Positions 43,013 through 52,604 of a stretch of DNA of 64,000 bases are shown here, one piece after another. The position numbers and the translations under genes are program-made. A model generated the notes under the pieces. It was not told where the DNA came from. It was given only the letters and a program-made list of their open reading frames with translations, and did not search any database. Position 1 is the stretch's first letter. Every line of letters starts with the position of its first letter. Source of the DNA: an uncultured Anaerolineaceae bacterium (lineage in GTDB: Bacteria; Chloroflexota; Anaerolineae; Anaerolineales; Anaerolineaceae); contig CALIHP010000024.1 in NCBI GenBank assembly GCA_938020565.1, positions 1-64,000 of the forward strand, written 5' to 3'.

Positions 43013-44332
43013 ATGTTTGAAAGTTTAACCGAACGACTGAATACGATTTTTGCAGGACTGACTCGGCGGGGAAAGCTATCCGAGGAGGATGTTAACGCCG
43101 CAATGCGCGAGGTGCGTCTGGCTTTATTAGAGGCGGACGTGCATTATTCGGTTGTCAAAACTTTTGTGGCCTCGGTTAAGGAGCGTGCGATTGGCGCCGA
43201 GGTTTCGGCTGCGCTGAACCCGGGGCAGATGGTTATCAAGATCGTCAATGAGGAGCTGATTAAAACGCTCGGCCCGGCGGAAAAACTCAACCTGACGGGC
43301 GAAAAGCCGCGCGTTGTGATGCTCGTGGGGCTTCAGGGCTCCGGGAAGACGACGCACACCGCGAAGGTCGCGAAGAAGCTCCGTTCGCAGGGCGAGCGCG
43401 TTCTCATGGTTGCTGCCGATCCGTATCGTCCGGCGGCGGTTAAACAGCTTCAGACATTAGGCGAGCGGATAGGCGTTGAAGCCTTCTATCAGGAAGGCGT
43501 TAAGCCGCCGGAGCTTTCCAGGCGTGCGATCGAATACGGCCTCAAAGGGGGCTTTTCGGTGATCCTGATCGATACGGCGGGGCGTTCGCAGCTGGATCAG
43601 CAGCTGATGGACGAGCTGCGTGCGATTCAGAAGGCCGCCAATCCGAAAGATGTTCTCCTTGTCGTGGATTCCATGATTGGGCAGGAAGCGCTTCATGTCG
43701 CCGAGGGATTCCGTGATACGGTCTCGATTACCGGCTTGATCCTGACGAAGATGGACGGCGATTCGCGCGGCGGGGCCGCGATCTCGATCCGCTCGGTAAC
43801 CGGTGTCCCGATTAAGTTTTTGGGAACCGGCGAAAGCGTCGACGCGCTCGAGGTATACGATCCCGGCCGGTTATCTTCCCGGATCCTGGGAATGGGTGAT
43901 ATTATTGGATTAATCGAAAAGGCGGAATCCGCTTATTCGGAAAAATCCATGGAACAGGCCGGACGGATGATGTCCGGGCGGTTTACACTCGAGGACTTCG
44001 CCGACCAGCTGCGCCAGGTTAAGAAGATGGGCCCGATTCAGCAGATTTTAGGGATGCTTCCCGGGCAGTTGGGCCAGGCGGCGAAGCAGATCGATCCGAA
44101 AGCCGCCGATAAAAGCCTGAAGATGACCGAGGCGATTCTATCTTCGATGACGAAAAAGGAACGGCGCAATCCAGATATCCTGAACGCAGGACGGAAACGA
44201 CGGATTGCGGCGGGGTCTGGAACTGAGGTTCAGGACGTCAATCGACTGCTCAAGCAGTTCCGTGAGTCGCAGAAGATGATGAAAACGTTACAAAAAACAG
44301 GTGGAAAGGGTCTTTCCAATCTGTTTCGCTGA
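43013..44332 (+). CDS. ffh: Signal recognition particle protein Ffh (SRP54)
   Basis: GTPase that binds signal sequences and 4.5S RNA and delivers ribosomes to FtsY. 439 residues. The N domain opens MFESLTERLNTIFAGL; the G domain has GLQGSGKTTHTAKVA, DTAGRSQLDQQLMDEL and TKMDGDSRGGAA; the M domain at the C-terminal end is Met-rich (MMSGRFTLEDFADQL, MTKKERRNPDIL). An upstream in-frame TTG (43001) is an alternative start. It heads an ffh-rpsP-khpA-rimM series. Confidence 0.97.
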   Translation: MFESLTERLNTIFAGLTRRGKLSEEDVNAAMREVRLALLEADVHYSVVKTFVASVKERAIGAEVSAALNPGQMVIKIVNEELIKTLGPAEKLNLTGEKPRVVMLVGLQGSGKTTHTAKVAKKLRSQGERVLMVAADPYRPAAVKQLQTLGERIGVEAFYQEGVKPPELSRRAIEYGLKGGFSVILIDTAGRSQLDQQLMDELRAIQKAANPKDVLLVVDSMIGQEALHVAEGFRDTVSITGLILTKMDGDSRGGAAISIRSVTGVPIKFLGTGESVDALEVYDPGRLSSRILGMGDIIGLIEKAESAYSEKSMEQAGRMMSGRFTLEDFADQLRQVKKMGPIQQILGMLPGQLGQAAKQIDPKAADKSLKMTEAILSSMTKKERRNPDILNAGRKRRIAAGSGTEVQDVNRLLKQFRESQKMMKTLQKTGGKGLSNLFR

Positions 44333-44457
44333 TATGTACAGCTTAGAGACTTAGACCCTGCGCAATTCCTTCAGCGCAACCCTCGTACTCGGGCTAAAAA
44401 CAGCGAATTTTAAAAGTAATAGAATAAGTTAGAAGGAAATGGAGAATTAACTCAATT

Positions 44458-44811
44458 ATGGTTCGTATTCGTTTGCGCCGTAACGGCTTAAAAGGTCAGG
44501 CTTCTTATCGGATTATTGCGGCGGATAAGGAAAGCCCGCGCGACGGTCGTTTTCTCGAGATTTTGGGCAGCTACAACCCGCGTACCGAACCGTTCGATTT
44601 CAAAGTCAAGGAAGAACGGGTCTATTATTGGATGAAAAACGGGGCGCAGCCGAGCGAGTCCGTCGCGAAGTTATTCAAGAGCGTCGGCTTGGACGAGCGC
44701 TTCGCGCGGTATAAGGCCGGAGAAGCTTTGGAAACCGTTCTCGCGGAAGCGGCGGAATATTACGCCAACCGAACGGTCAATCCGAAGACTCGGCATATCA
44801 AGACCGCTTAA
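44458..44811 (+). CDS. rpsP: 30S ribosomal protein S16
   Basis: 117 residues; S16 is commonly 80-90 with a variable tail. The N-terminal block MVRIRLRRNGLKGQASYRII and SPRDGRFLEILGSYNP are diagnostic. The 125 bp before it contain no gene, only weak stem potential (CTGCGC/GCGCAA) and an AAGGAAATGGAG region about 13 nt before the ATG. The C-terminal 30 residues are the family's variable part. Confidence 0.97.
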   Translation: MVRIRLRRNGLKGQASYRIIAADKESPRDGRFLEILGSYNPRTEPFDFKVKEERVYYWMKNGAQPSESVAKLFKSVGLDERFARYKAGEALETVLAEAAEYYANRTVNPKTRHIKTA

Positions 44812-44818
44812 GTTAACA

Positions 44819-45115
44819 ATGGTATCTGAAAAGGGGGGGACATTGCAGCGAAACACATCCGGCAAAACCGATCCGACGAAATCGTTAGTTGAATATATTG
44901 CCCTTTCGCTTGTGGATGACCCGAGCAGCGTAAAAGTTACGCAGCAGCGCAGCGGGAATCGGATCCGGTTGGAGCTTCAGGTCGCGAAAGAGGACATGGG
45001 GCGGATTATTGGAAAGTCCGGCAAGGTTGCGAACTCGATTCGGGTTTTGCTGCGAGTTGCTTCGAACCGGAGCGATCGGAACGTCACGCTCGACGTTTTG
45101 GAGCCGAATCACTGA
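44819..45115 (+). CDS. khpA: KH-domain RNA-binding protein KhpA
   Basis: Small KH-domain protein, often next to rpsP and involved in RNA binding and cell-wall growth control. 98 residues from ATG 44819; a TTG at 44843 with AAGGGGGG 6 nt upstream is a likely alternative and would give a protein closer to the usual length. The GXXG loop is IIGKSGK (about 64-70). LVEYIALSLVDDPSSVKV is the typical N-terminal segment. It lies 7 bp after rpsP. Confidence 0.93.
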   Translation: MVSEKGGTLQRNTSGKTDPTKSLVEYIALSLVDDPSSVKVTQQRSGNRIRLELQVAKEDMGRIIGKSGKVANSIRVLLRVASNRSDRNVTLDVLEPNH

Positions 45116-45132
45116 GTTTCCTGAACCGGAAC

Positions 45133-45696
45133 ATGGCAGATTCACGAAACGGAACATTTGACAGGGAATCAGGCTCATCGATCAACGGTGAGCCTGAGTT
45201 TGTTTGCGTTGGGAAGATTCATCGCGCGCATGGAATTGAGGGCGAGGTCGTTTTAAATCCGATGACCGATTTCCCGGAGAGGATTCGCCGTGGAAAAATT
45301 CTTTTCGCCGGAGAGCTGAAGCGGCCGCTGACCGTTCGGACAGTCCGGCAAAAGCCACCGTACCTGCTCGTTCGATTCAACGAACTCACGAGCTCGGAGG
45401 AAGCGAACGAATTCCGGAACCAGTTCGTCTTTGTTCCTGTCGCCGGGCTTCCGCCGCTCCCCGACGGCGAATACTATTTTCATCAGCTGATCGGGTTGGA
45501 CGCTGTAGACGAGCGGGGCGAACCGGTCGGCGTTCTCAGCGAAATTCTTGAAACCGGGGCGAACGACGTTTACGTTCTGCGTGCCGGCGATGGAAGCGAA
45601 AAGCTGATTGCCGCGATTCCGGAAAACGTACTGCGGGTCGATCTCAGCGCCCGGACGATTTGGGTCCGCGTTCCGGAAGCATATTCCGCGGAGTAA
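45133..45696 (+). CDS. rimM: Ribosome maturation factor RimM
   Basis: 187 residues. The N-terminal RimM barrel begins VGKIHRAHGIEGEVVLNP, and the C-terminal PRC-barrel region has YYFHQLIGLDAVDERGEPVG and IPENVLRVDLSARTI. It helps the 30S head mature and contacts S19. In many bacteria trmD and rplS follow; here dprA does. It starts 17 bp after khpA. Confidence 0.95.
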   Translation: MADSRNGTFDRESGSSINGEPEFVCVGKIHRAHGIEGEVVLNPMTDFPERIRRGKILFAGELKRPLTVRTVRQKPPYLLVRFNELTSSEEANEFRNQFVFVPVAGLPPLPDGEYYFHQLIGLDAVDERGEPVGVLSEILETGANDVYVLRAGDGSEKLIAAIPENVLRVDLSARTIWVRVPEAYSAE

Positions 45697-45705
45697 AAAA
45701 CGGGC

Positions 45706-46815
45706 GTGTTTCCTGATTTGAAATATCGGATCGCGTTTTCCCATATTCGTGGGATCGGCGCGGTTCGATTTAAGCTTTTAGCCGAACGGTTCGGTTCCTA
45801 CGAGGAGGCCTGGCGCGCCGATCTTCGGGCGCTGAAAGAAGCGGGTCTTCCCGATTCGCTGGTTCAGGCCGTGCTGACGGAGCGGAAAAAGACCGATCCC
45901 GACGCGTTAGTCGCTGCGATCGAACGTAAAGGAATCAATGTTATCTGCATCGACGATCCGATGTATCCCGCGCTCTTGAAAGAGATCGCCGCCCCGCCTC
46001 CGATCTTATACGTCCGGGGCATGCGCGAGGTTTTCGCCCGGAAGGCGGTCGCGATCGTCGGTACGCGGATGATGACCAGTTATGGGAAGGCGGTTGCGTC
46101 GGAAACTGCGAAGGCGATGGCTGAGAGCGGGGTCGTCGTCGTTTCCGGTCTGGCGCGCGGCGTCGACGGCGCGGCGCATGCGTCGGCGGTCGCTTCGGGC
46201 GGCGATACGATCGCCGTTTTAGGGTCGGGCGTCGACGTTATTTATCCCGCGGATCATACTCATTTAGCCGCTCAGATCGTTCGTCATGGCGCGCTCGTCA
46301 GCGATTACCCGCCGGGAACGCAGCCCGAACGTCAGAATTTTCCCCCACGCAATCGGATCATCTCCGGTTTGTCTGTCTGCACGATCGTTATTGAAGCCGG
46401 TGAAAAATCAGGGTCGCTGATTACCGCGCGCTTCGCCGCCGAGCAGGGACGGGAAGTTTTCGTCGTTCCTGGCAACCTGCGTGCGCCGCAGTCGGTCGGG
46501 ACCAACCGGCTGATTCGCGATGGCGCGAGATCGATGCTGTCGATTGAGGACGTCCTGAGTTACCTGGAGACGGCGTCGCCATCGGGCACGGACAGGCCGT
46601 TTTTACCCAGGCAGCAGCAGATCGCGTTTGAAGAGCCGATGGAACGGGAGATTATTGAATTAATTCAGAACGAACCGCTGCATGTCGACGAGATCGCGCG
46701 TATTTTGAAAATTCCCAGCGGCGTTTTGGGCGCGAAAATGACGCTCCTGGAGCTTAAGGGCTTCATCGATCAGGTTGCTCCAAACGTATATCAGAAGAAC
46801 TTATCGCTTTTTTGA
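45706..46815 (+). CDS. dprA: DNA-processing protein DprA (Smf)
   Basis: 369 residues. Single-strand DNA-binding protein that loads RecA during transformation. The Rossmann-like core has VAIVGTRMMTSYGKAVA, VSGLARGVDGAAHASA, GSGVDVIYPADH, FPPRNRIISGLSVCTIVIEAGEKSGSL (split: FPPRNRIISGL and VIEAGEKSGSLITARFA), with GREVFVVPGN. A C-terminal winged-helix-like domain (about 305-365) is typical. The GTG start follows rimM by 9 bp. Confidence 0.95.
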   Translation: MFPDLKYRIAFSHIRGIGAVRFKLLAERFGSYEEAWRADLRALKEAGLPDSLVQAVLTERKKTDPDALVAAIERKGINVICIDDPMYPALLKEIAAPPPILYVRGMREVFARKAVAIVGTRMMTSYGKAVASETAKAMAESGVVVVSGLARGVDGAAHASAVASGGDTIAVLGSGVDVIYPADHTHLAAQIVRHGALVSDYPPGTQPERQNFPPRNRIISGLSVCTIVIEAGEKSGSLITARFAAEQGREVFVVPGNLRAPQSVGTNRLIRDGARSMLSIEDVLSYLETASPSGTDRPFLPRQQQIAFEEPMEREIIELIQNEPLHVDEIARILKIPSGVLGAKMTLLELKGFIDQVAPNVYQKNLSLF

Positions 46816-46944
46816 GCTGCAAGGGCCGCGCGTTCGTCCGAATTTTTATCAATTGCCTTGATTAATTTTGCGGCTCATGGCAGGATTGATCAATGTGGCT
46901 CAGATTCTGCAAGGATAGTTCAGGGACAAGGGCGAGGAGGAAGC

Positions 46945-48030
46945 ATGAATGAACATTATTATGCGATGATTTTAGCGGGCGGCGGGGGTTCGCGCTTATG
47001 GCCGTTATCACGCGGATCGAAACCGAAACAGATGCAAAAAATTGGCGGCGAGCGGAGCATGTTCCAACTGACGGTAGACCGTTTGACCGAGTCGCTTCCG
47101 ATCGAGAACGTGTACGTCCTGACGACGGCGGCTCAAAGCGTCGAGCTGTCCGCGCAGGTTCCGGAAATCCCTGAAGAGAATTTTATTCTGGAATCAAAGC
47201 CGAAGGGAACGGCGAGCGTTATTGGTTTAGGCGCGGTTCATCTTATCCGCCGCGATCCTGACGCGGTTCTGGCGGTCCTGCCCTCGGATCATTTTATTAA
47301 GAACGGCAGGCTGTTTACCGAGCTGCTGGATCAGGCGTACGTCGCGGCGAAAGACCGGCATATTGTCACGATCGGGATTGAGCCGACGTTCCCCTCGACC
47401 GGGTATGGCTATATTGAAGAGGGTGATCGGCTCGATTATGACTTCCCGATTCATTCGGTCCGGCGCTTCCGCGAAAAGCCGGACGCGGCGACGGCCAGGG
47501 CTTTTTTCGACAGCGGAAAATTCTGGTGGAACGGCGGGATGTTTATCTGGACTGCGCGGCGAATCCTGGACGAAATCGGGCTCCATTTACCCGACCTGTC
47601 GGCGAAGCTGACCGCGATCGCGGAATCGATTGGCAGTGATGGATATGAACGATGTTTCCAGAAGAACTGGGACGCGATTACGCCGATGACAATCGATTAC
47701 GGGGTTCTTGAAAAGGCCCGGGATATTGTCTTTCTTCCGGCCCGGGGATTAGGCTGGAACGATATTGGCTCCTGGGATTCGCTTTTTGACGTTTTGGACG
47801 CGGACGCGGACGGGAATATCCAGCTCGGCGGCGAGCGGCTGTCGATCGATTCGTCCGGAACGCTGACCGGGACGGACGATCCGGGAAAAATGATTGTGAC
47901 GATCGGGGTAAAGGACATGATCGTATATGAAAGCGGGAACGCGATTTTAGTCTGTTCACGCGCGGAGGCACAGCGGGTCCGACAGGCTGTCGATCAATTA
48001 AAGGCCGCAGGTAAAGCCGAGCGCCTTTAG
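46945..48030 (+). CDS. manC: Mannose-1-phosphate guanylyltransferase
   Basis: 361 residues making GDP-mannose from mannose-1-phosphate and GTP, for cell-surface glycans. The nucleotidyltransferase motif is LAGGGGSRLWPLSRGSKPKQ (near residues 9-28); EKPDAATARAF and ARGLGWNDIGSWDSL further support it. ATG 46945 has GAGGAGG 5 nt upstream. The bifunctional C-terminal isomerase domain of ManC is absent, so it is the monofunctional short form. Confidence 0.9.
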   Translation: MNEHYYAMILAGGGGSRLWPLSRGSKPKQMQKIGGERSMFQLTVDRLTESLPIENVYVLTTAAQSVELSAQVPEIPEENFILESKPKGTASVIGLGAVHLIRRDPDAVLAVLPSDHFIKNGRLFTELLDQAYVAAKDRHIVTIGIEPTFPSTGYGYIEEGDRLDYDFPIHSVRRFREKPDAATARAFFDSGKFWWNGGMFIWTARRILDEIGLHLPDLSAKLTAIAESIGSDGYERCFQKNWDAITPMTIDYGVLEKARDIVFLPARGLGWNDIGSWDSLFDVLDADADGNIQLGGERLSIDSSGTLTGTDDPGKMIVTIGVKDMIVYESGNAILVCSRAEAQRVRQAVDQLKAAGKAERL

Positions 48031-48078
48031 GCGCGCAGTGCCTTTGGTACAAAGACGAAGAAAAACCGAGGGGTAGAG

Positions 48079-50490
48079 TTGGAAGCTTATTGTCTGAAAT
48101 GTAAACAAAAGCGAGAAATGAACGATCCGGTCGCCGGATTCATGAAAAACGGAGCGCCGGTAACGAAAGGTACATGTTCGGTCTGTGGCTCCAGAATGAA
48201 CCTGGTGGGGCTGACTGACGCACATGCGGGGCTGGAGCGTCCGGTCGTTGCGCCGAAGGAATCGAAGCCGGCGGCTAAAGCGAAGACGGGCATGAAACCC
48301 GGCTCGAAAAAAAATGTGAAAGCGAAAGCGGGAACGAAGGGATCCGCTTCCACTGCCGGAAAACGCTCTGCGTCGGCGAAGGGAAAAAAGCTCGTTATTG
48401 TTGAATCGCCGGCGAAAGCGAAAACCGTCGGTAATTTTTTAGGGAAGGAGTACGTTGTCAAGGCGTCGATCGGGCATGTTCGCGACCTGCTCCGGTCGAC
48501 GCTATCGGTCGATGTCGACCATGATTTCGAGCCGACGTACCGTGTCCCGAACGAAAAACGGGCGCTGGTTAAGGAGCTTAAATCGTTAGCCGCGAGCGCG
48601 GATAAAATTTTTCTGGCGACCGATCCGGATCGCGAGGGTGAAGCAATCGCGTGGCACCTGAAAGAGTCGACGGAAATGGACCCGGGCGCGATCGAGCGGG
48701 TCGTTTTCCACGAGATTACGAAGCCTGCGATTGCGGACGCGTTCGCGAACCCACGGGAAATTGATATGAATCTTGTCGACGCGCAGCAGGCGCGCCGGAT
48801 CCTTGATCGGCTCGTTGGTTATAAGCTGAGCCCGCTGCTTTGGAGCAAGGTCCAGCGAAAGCTCTCAGCCGGGCGGGTTCAATCGGTCGCGGTTCGGCTT
48901 GTCGTCGACCGGGAGCGTGAAATTGAAGGATTCGTTCCGGTTGAATACTGGTCGATTACGGCGGAGCTTTGCCCCGAAGGCTCGGAAAAGAAGACCTTTT
49001 TCTCCCGCCTGGTTAAGATCGACGGTGCGGACCCGGTTTTATCGACCGAGGCCGACGTCGAGGAGCATCTTTCAAAGCTCCGATCGGCGGCGTTTACGGT
49101 CGATTCGGTTAAGCGCGGCGTTCGCCGGCGCAGGCCGTCCCCCCCGTTCACGACGTCAACGCTTCAGCAGGAAGCCTCCAGGAAGCTGGGCTTTACCGCG
49201 AAGAAAACGATGGCCGTTGCACAGCAGCTCTACGAGGGAGTAGATATTCCCGGGGAAGGTTCGGTCGGTCTGATTACGTACATGCGTACCGATTCGACGA
49301 ATATTTCAACGGAGGCGCAGCGCGAAGCGCGGACGCTGATCGAGTCTCGTTTCGGGTCCGCTTATTTACCGGCGAAATCGCCGGAGTACAGGACCCGGTC
49401 GCAGCGGGCGCAGGAGGCGCATGAAGCGATTCGTCCGACGAGCTGCCTCCGGCATCCGGACGAGATCAAGGATAGCCTGCAGCGCGATCAGCACCGCCTG
49501 TACCAGCTCGTCTGGCAGCGGTTCGTCTCGTCGCAGATGGAAGACGCCGTTTACGACACTGTGACTGTCGACGTGCTTGGGAAAAGCGAGGCGCGCGCGT
49601 ATTTATTTCGCTCGTCCGGTTCCAGACTGAAGTTCCAGGGATTTTTAGCGGTTTACGAGGAGAGTCTCGACGAAGACGCGAAAAAAGAGGATATCGACGC
49701 GAAACAGTTTATTGAGGGCCTTGACGTTGGGACCGCGCTTAAGCTGATCCGGCTTCTCCCTGAACAGCATTTCACACAGCCGCCGGCGCGGTACACGGAA
49801 GCGACGCTCGTTAAAGCGCTCGAAGAAAACGGGATCGGCCGTCCTTCAACCTATGCGTCGATATTAACGACGATTCAGGCGCGCGGATACGTCGTTCGCG
49901 AGGCGAAGCGGCTTTATCCGACCGAAACCGGTACGCTCGTTACGGATTTACTCGTCGGAGCGTTTCCGGACGTTATGAACGTTGGGTTCACGTCTGAGAT
50001 GGAAGACGAATTGGATTCGATCGCCGGAGGAGAGGAGCAATGGCAAAAGGTCGTCGCGGAATTTTACCGTGAATTTGAGCCTGCGCTGACCGCTGCGCTG
50101 AATAATTTACCGAAGACGAAGATCGAACCGGAGAAGATCGGGCGCGCCTGTCCTGAATGCGGAAAGGATCTGGTGATCCGAAACGGACGATTCGGAAAGT
50201 TCATTTCGTGCAGCGGGTTCCCCGGCTGCCGGTACACGGAACAGATCCTGGAGAAGATCGACGTCGCCTGCCCGAAATGCGGTAAGGATTTAATCGTTCG
50301 CCGTTCTCGAAACGGGCGGACGTTTTACGGCTGTTCCGGATATCCGGACTGCGACTTTACGACCTGGAAACGCCCGGTTCAGCTGAAATGCCCGAATTGC
50401 GGCGGGCTGTTGGTCGACCAGTCCCAGTCGAAGCTGAAATGCCTGGATTGCGGAAGCGATTTTGATAAGGAAATCCTTGAAAAAGGGTAA
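48079..50490 (+). CDS. topA: DNA topoisomerase I with N-terminal zinc motif
   Basis: 803 residues. An N-terminal Cys-rich motif (CLKCK, then CSVCG, about residues 5-40) and a Lys/Ala-rich linker (to about 105) precede the enzyme. The Toprim domain begins KLVIVESPAKAKTVG and has the acidic DPDREGEAIAWHL; the catalytic Tyr is in GLITYMRTDST. Three zinc ribbons close the protein (CPECGKD, CPKCGKD, CPNCGG). The extra N-terminal domain is DUF5679-like by appearance. The TTG start has GAGGGGTAGAG upstream. Confidence 0.94.
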   Translation: MEAYCLKCKQKREMNDPVAGFMKNGAPVTKGTCSVCGSRMNLVGLTDAHAGLERPVVAPKESKPAAKAKTGMKPGSKKNVKAKAGTKGSASTAGKRSASAKGKKLVIVESPAKAKTVGNFLGKEYVVKASIGHVRDLLRSTLSVDVDHDFEPTYRVPNEKRALVKELKSLAASADKIFLATDPDREGEAIAWHLKESTEMDPGAIERVVFHEITKPAIADAFANPREIDMNLVDAQQARRILDRLVGYKLSPLLWSKVQRKLSAGRVQSVAVRLVVDREREIEGFVPVEYWSITAELCPEGSEKKTFFSRLVKIDGADPVLSTEADVEEHLSKLRSAAFTVDSVKRGVRRRRPSPPFTTSTLQQEASRKLGFTAKKTMAVAQQLYEGVDIPGEGSVGLITYMRTDSTNISTEAQREARTLIESRFGSAYLPAKSPEYRTRSQRAQEAHEAIRPTSCLRHPDEIKDSLQRDQHRLYQLVWQRFVSSQMEDAVYDTVTVDVLGKSEARAYLFRSSGSRLKFQGFLAVYEESLDEDAKKEDIDAKQFIEGLDVGTALKLIRLLPEQHFTQPPARYTEATLVKALEENGIGRPSTYASILTTIQARGYVVREAKRLYPTETGTLVTDLLVGAFPDVMNVGFTSEMEDELDSIAGGEEQWQKVVAEFYREFEPALTAALNNLPKTKIEPEKIGRACPECGKDLVIRNGRFGKFISCSGFPGCRYTEQILEKIDVACPKCGKDLIVRRSRNGRTFYGCSGYPDCDFTTWKRPVQLKCPNCGGLLVDQSQSKLKCLDCGSDFDKEILEKG

Positions 50491-50520
50491 CGGGCTTAGC
50501 CGAGCTGATTGGAGGGATGC

Positions 50521-52491
50521 ATGATCGAATCATTCAAATCTTTCGCACGTAAATCGCCGTTAATCGCCGGAGCCCTGATCGGGGCGGTCGCCGTCGGGAT
50601 CCTGTTCCTGATCGGATCGCTCCTGACCGGCCCGAGGACTGAATTTGGGAGCGCGGCAACGATTCTTAAGGAGGACTACCTGCGGCTGGCGATCGATGAA
50701 TTCGCACAGAGCGGCGATGGTGCGCGTGCCCGCTGGCGCTACGAACGACTTGGGAGCGAAGGGCCGGGCCTGCTGACGCTTTTGAAAAATGATCTGCTGA
50801 CCGATCCTGCGACACTTTTGAATTTTGCGCGCGCGGTGGGAGACGACGTCCTGATTGCTGCGGAACCGGCGGCAGCGCCGCGTCCGGCGGACGGCGGATT
50901 CTCGGTTATCGGTTGGATCCTGACGCTGCTCGTGCTGATCCTGGCCGCGGGGTTCGTTTACCTGTTCCTGACCGATCCGAAACGGAAGGCATCGGCGGAC
51001 GCGCTGCGAGCGAAGCTGGAAAAAGTCTTTTCCCGGTTTTATCGGAAGTCCGCGCCGCACGGCGACCGGCGGCCTGATCCTGAGGCGCCGTCGATTAATT
51101 ACCGGGAGAACCCGTTTAAACTTCAGGATTATCCGCCGACGCCATCCACGGCAGCGCAGGGCATTCCGCCCGTGAAGAACGCGGCTTCCGTCGTCGCCGA
51201 GGAGCCATCACCGCGAGGCGGCTCACGGTCTGCTGCGGCGTCGCTGCCGGAGGACGCAATGCCGGAACTGACGGATGTAACGGATACTTTGGCGTCCCAG
51301 ACGGCTGAGACGGCTGTGAGGTCCACCGCTGGCGCGTCGGCAGCTTTTTTTCAGGATGTTCGCGAGGAACGGCGTGCGGCGCGCCGGACAGACAATGGAT
51401 CGGTGACCTCCGTGGGGTCTTCGTCCGCTTCCCCGGACATCCCCGAGTTCCTGAAGGGCGAAGATGCGGCGCTTTCCGAACCGGAGACTGCTGCGGCCGA
51501 CGACCCCGTTTTTTACGCGGAGGACCGGCTTCCAGCGGATCAGCTCCATTCGAAGCCGGACCGCGAGTCATTCGCGTTTTATGAGCCGCCGCGTCCGGTT
51601 TTGGCGGGCGCGCCGGAGCCTGAGCCGGAATCGGGCGACGAAGCGGACGCCGGGTTCAGCCCTGCCTGTAACGATGCTATGATCGATGATCAGATAGCCG
51701 ACGATGACAACCCGGTCAGCGATGTTCCGAACGACGATTTCCTGGAAGACGCAGGCAGCGGCGATGAAGCTGAACCGTTCGCAGCGGATATGCAGCGCGA
51801 GGCTGGGAGGGACGAGGATCTCCCGCCCTGGGAAGATTCGCCGACTGCCGGAGCGCAGGCGATCGACGCGATTGAATTTAAGCTTGAAAATCGTGAGAGC
51901 GGAGCTGCGGATGGGCGCGAACCAGCGCTGGAAGCGAAGTCTGATCCGGTGGAGCCGGCGCCGTCGGTCGGTTCGGAGGACGATTCGCTTCAGCATGACG
52001 GCGGCGAAAGCCTCCCAGAGTCCGTTCCGGAGCCGATCCATGTCGTGCGCTCGGATAACCTGAATCTTCCGCTGGTGCACTATAAAGCGGTCTATCGGTT
52101 GGGCGATGATTTGTTTGATGAGACGTTTTCGATTGATGAAATGGACGATGAGTTTATCGGCGAATGCGGGATTGGAATCGCGGAGACGATAAACTCGACC
52201 GAACCCAAGGCGGTTACTGCGTTCGAGGCGTGGCTTTTTGATCGTCAGGATACGATGACGCCGACGTTCTTCATGTTGAGCGAATACGCCTATCAGCAGC
52301 CGGAGATGTTAGAGCGGCTGAAAAACAAGGGGCAGTACGGCTTGATGGAGGTTGGACAGTCGTACGTGATCGAAACGTTTGCATTGAAAATGACGCTGAC
52401 GATTCTGGAAATTGTTTATGGAACCGAATCGTCCGACCCGAAAAGTTATTTTGACCGCGTCGTGTTCGACGTGGAGGTCGTCCGTCGGTAG
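50521..52491 (+). CDS. Membrane-anchored protein of unknown function with a long disordered region
   Basis: 656 residues from ATG 50521, which has GGAGGG 4 nt upstream. Two membrane segments (about 13-37 and 135-160) flank a loop; then a Pro/Ala/Glu-rich acidic region of about 330 residues, and a folded C-terminal domain (about 500-656) with NLNLPLVHYKAVYRLGDDLF, FEAWLFDRQDTMTPTFFMLS and a final VVFDVEVVRR. I do not recognise the domain. It follows topA by 30 bp and a terminator follows. The shape suggests a cell-envelope or scaffold protein. Confidence 0.72.
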   Translation: MIESFKSFARKSPLIAGALIGAVAVGILFLIGSLLTGPRTEFGSAATILKEDYLRLAIDEFAQSGDGARARWRYERLGSEGPGLLTLLKNDLLTDPATLLNFARAVGDDVLIAAEPAAAPRPADGGFSVIGWILTLLVLILAAGFVYLFLTDPKRKASADALRAKLEKVFSRFYRKSAPHGDRRPDPEAPSINYRENPFKLQDYPPTPSTAAQGIPPVKNAASVVAEEPSPRGGSRSAAASLPEDAMPELTDVTDTLASQTAETAVRSTAGASAAFFQDVREERRAARRTDNGSVTSVGSSSASPDIPEFLKGEDAALSEPETAAADDPVFYAEDRLPADQLHSKPDRESFAFYEPPRPVLAGAPEPEPESGDEADAGFSPACNDAMIDDQIADDDNPVSDVPNDDFLEDAGSGDEAEPFAADMQREAGRDEDLPPWEDSPTAGAQAIDAIEFKLENRESGAADGREPALEAKSDPVEPAPSVGSEDDSLQHDGGESLPESVPEPIHVVRSDNLNLPLVHYKAVYRLGDDLFDETFSIDEMDDEFIGECGIGIAETINSTEPKAVTAFEAWLFDRQDTMTPTFFMLSEYAYQQPEMLERLKNKGQYGLMEVGQSYVIETFALKMTLTILEIVYGTESSDPKSYFDRVVFDVEVVRR

Positions 52492-52530
52492 GAAACAGCC
52501 TTGAAATCATAGTGACGCGGGGAAACGATG

Positions 52531-52586
52531 CGCCCTCCGATTGTCAGGCTTTACGTCCGGCGTCGGAGGGCGATTTTATTTTTTTA
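52531..52586 (+). terminator. Rho-independent terminator
   Basis: CGCCCTCCGA (52531-52540) pairs perfectly with TCGGAGGGCG (52563-52572) and is followed by ATTTTATTTTTTT. It separates the topA-side transcript from the convergent greA gene. Confidence 0.88.
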
Positions 52587-52604
52587 ATCTTGAAAAGGAG
52601 TGGT

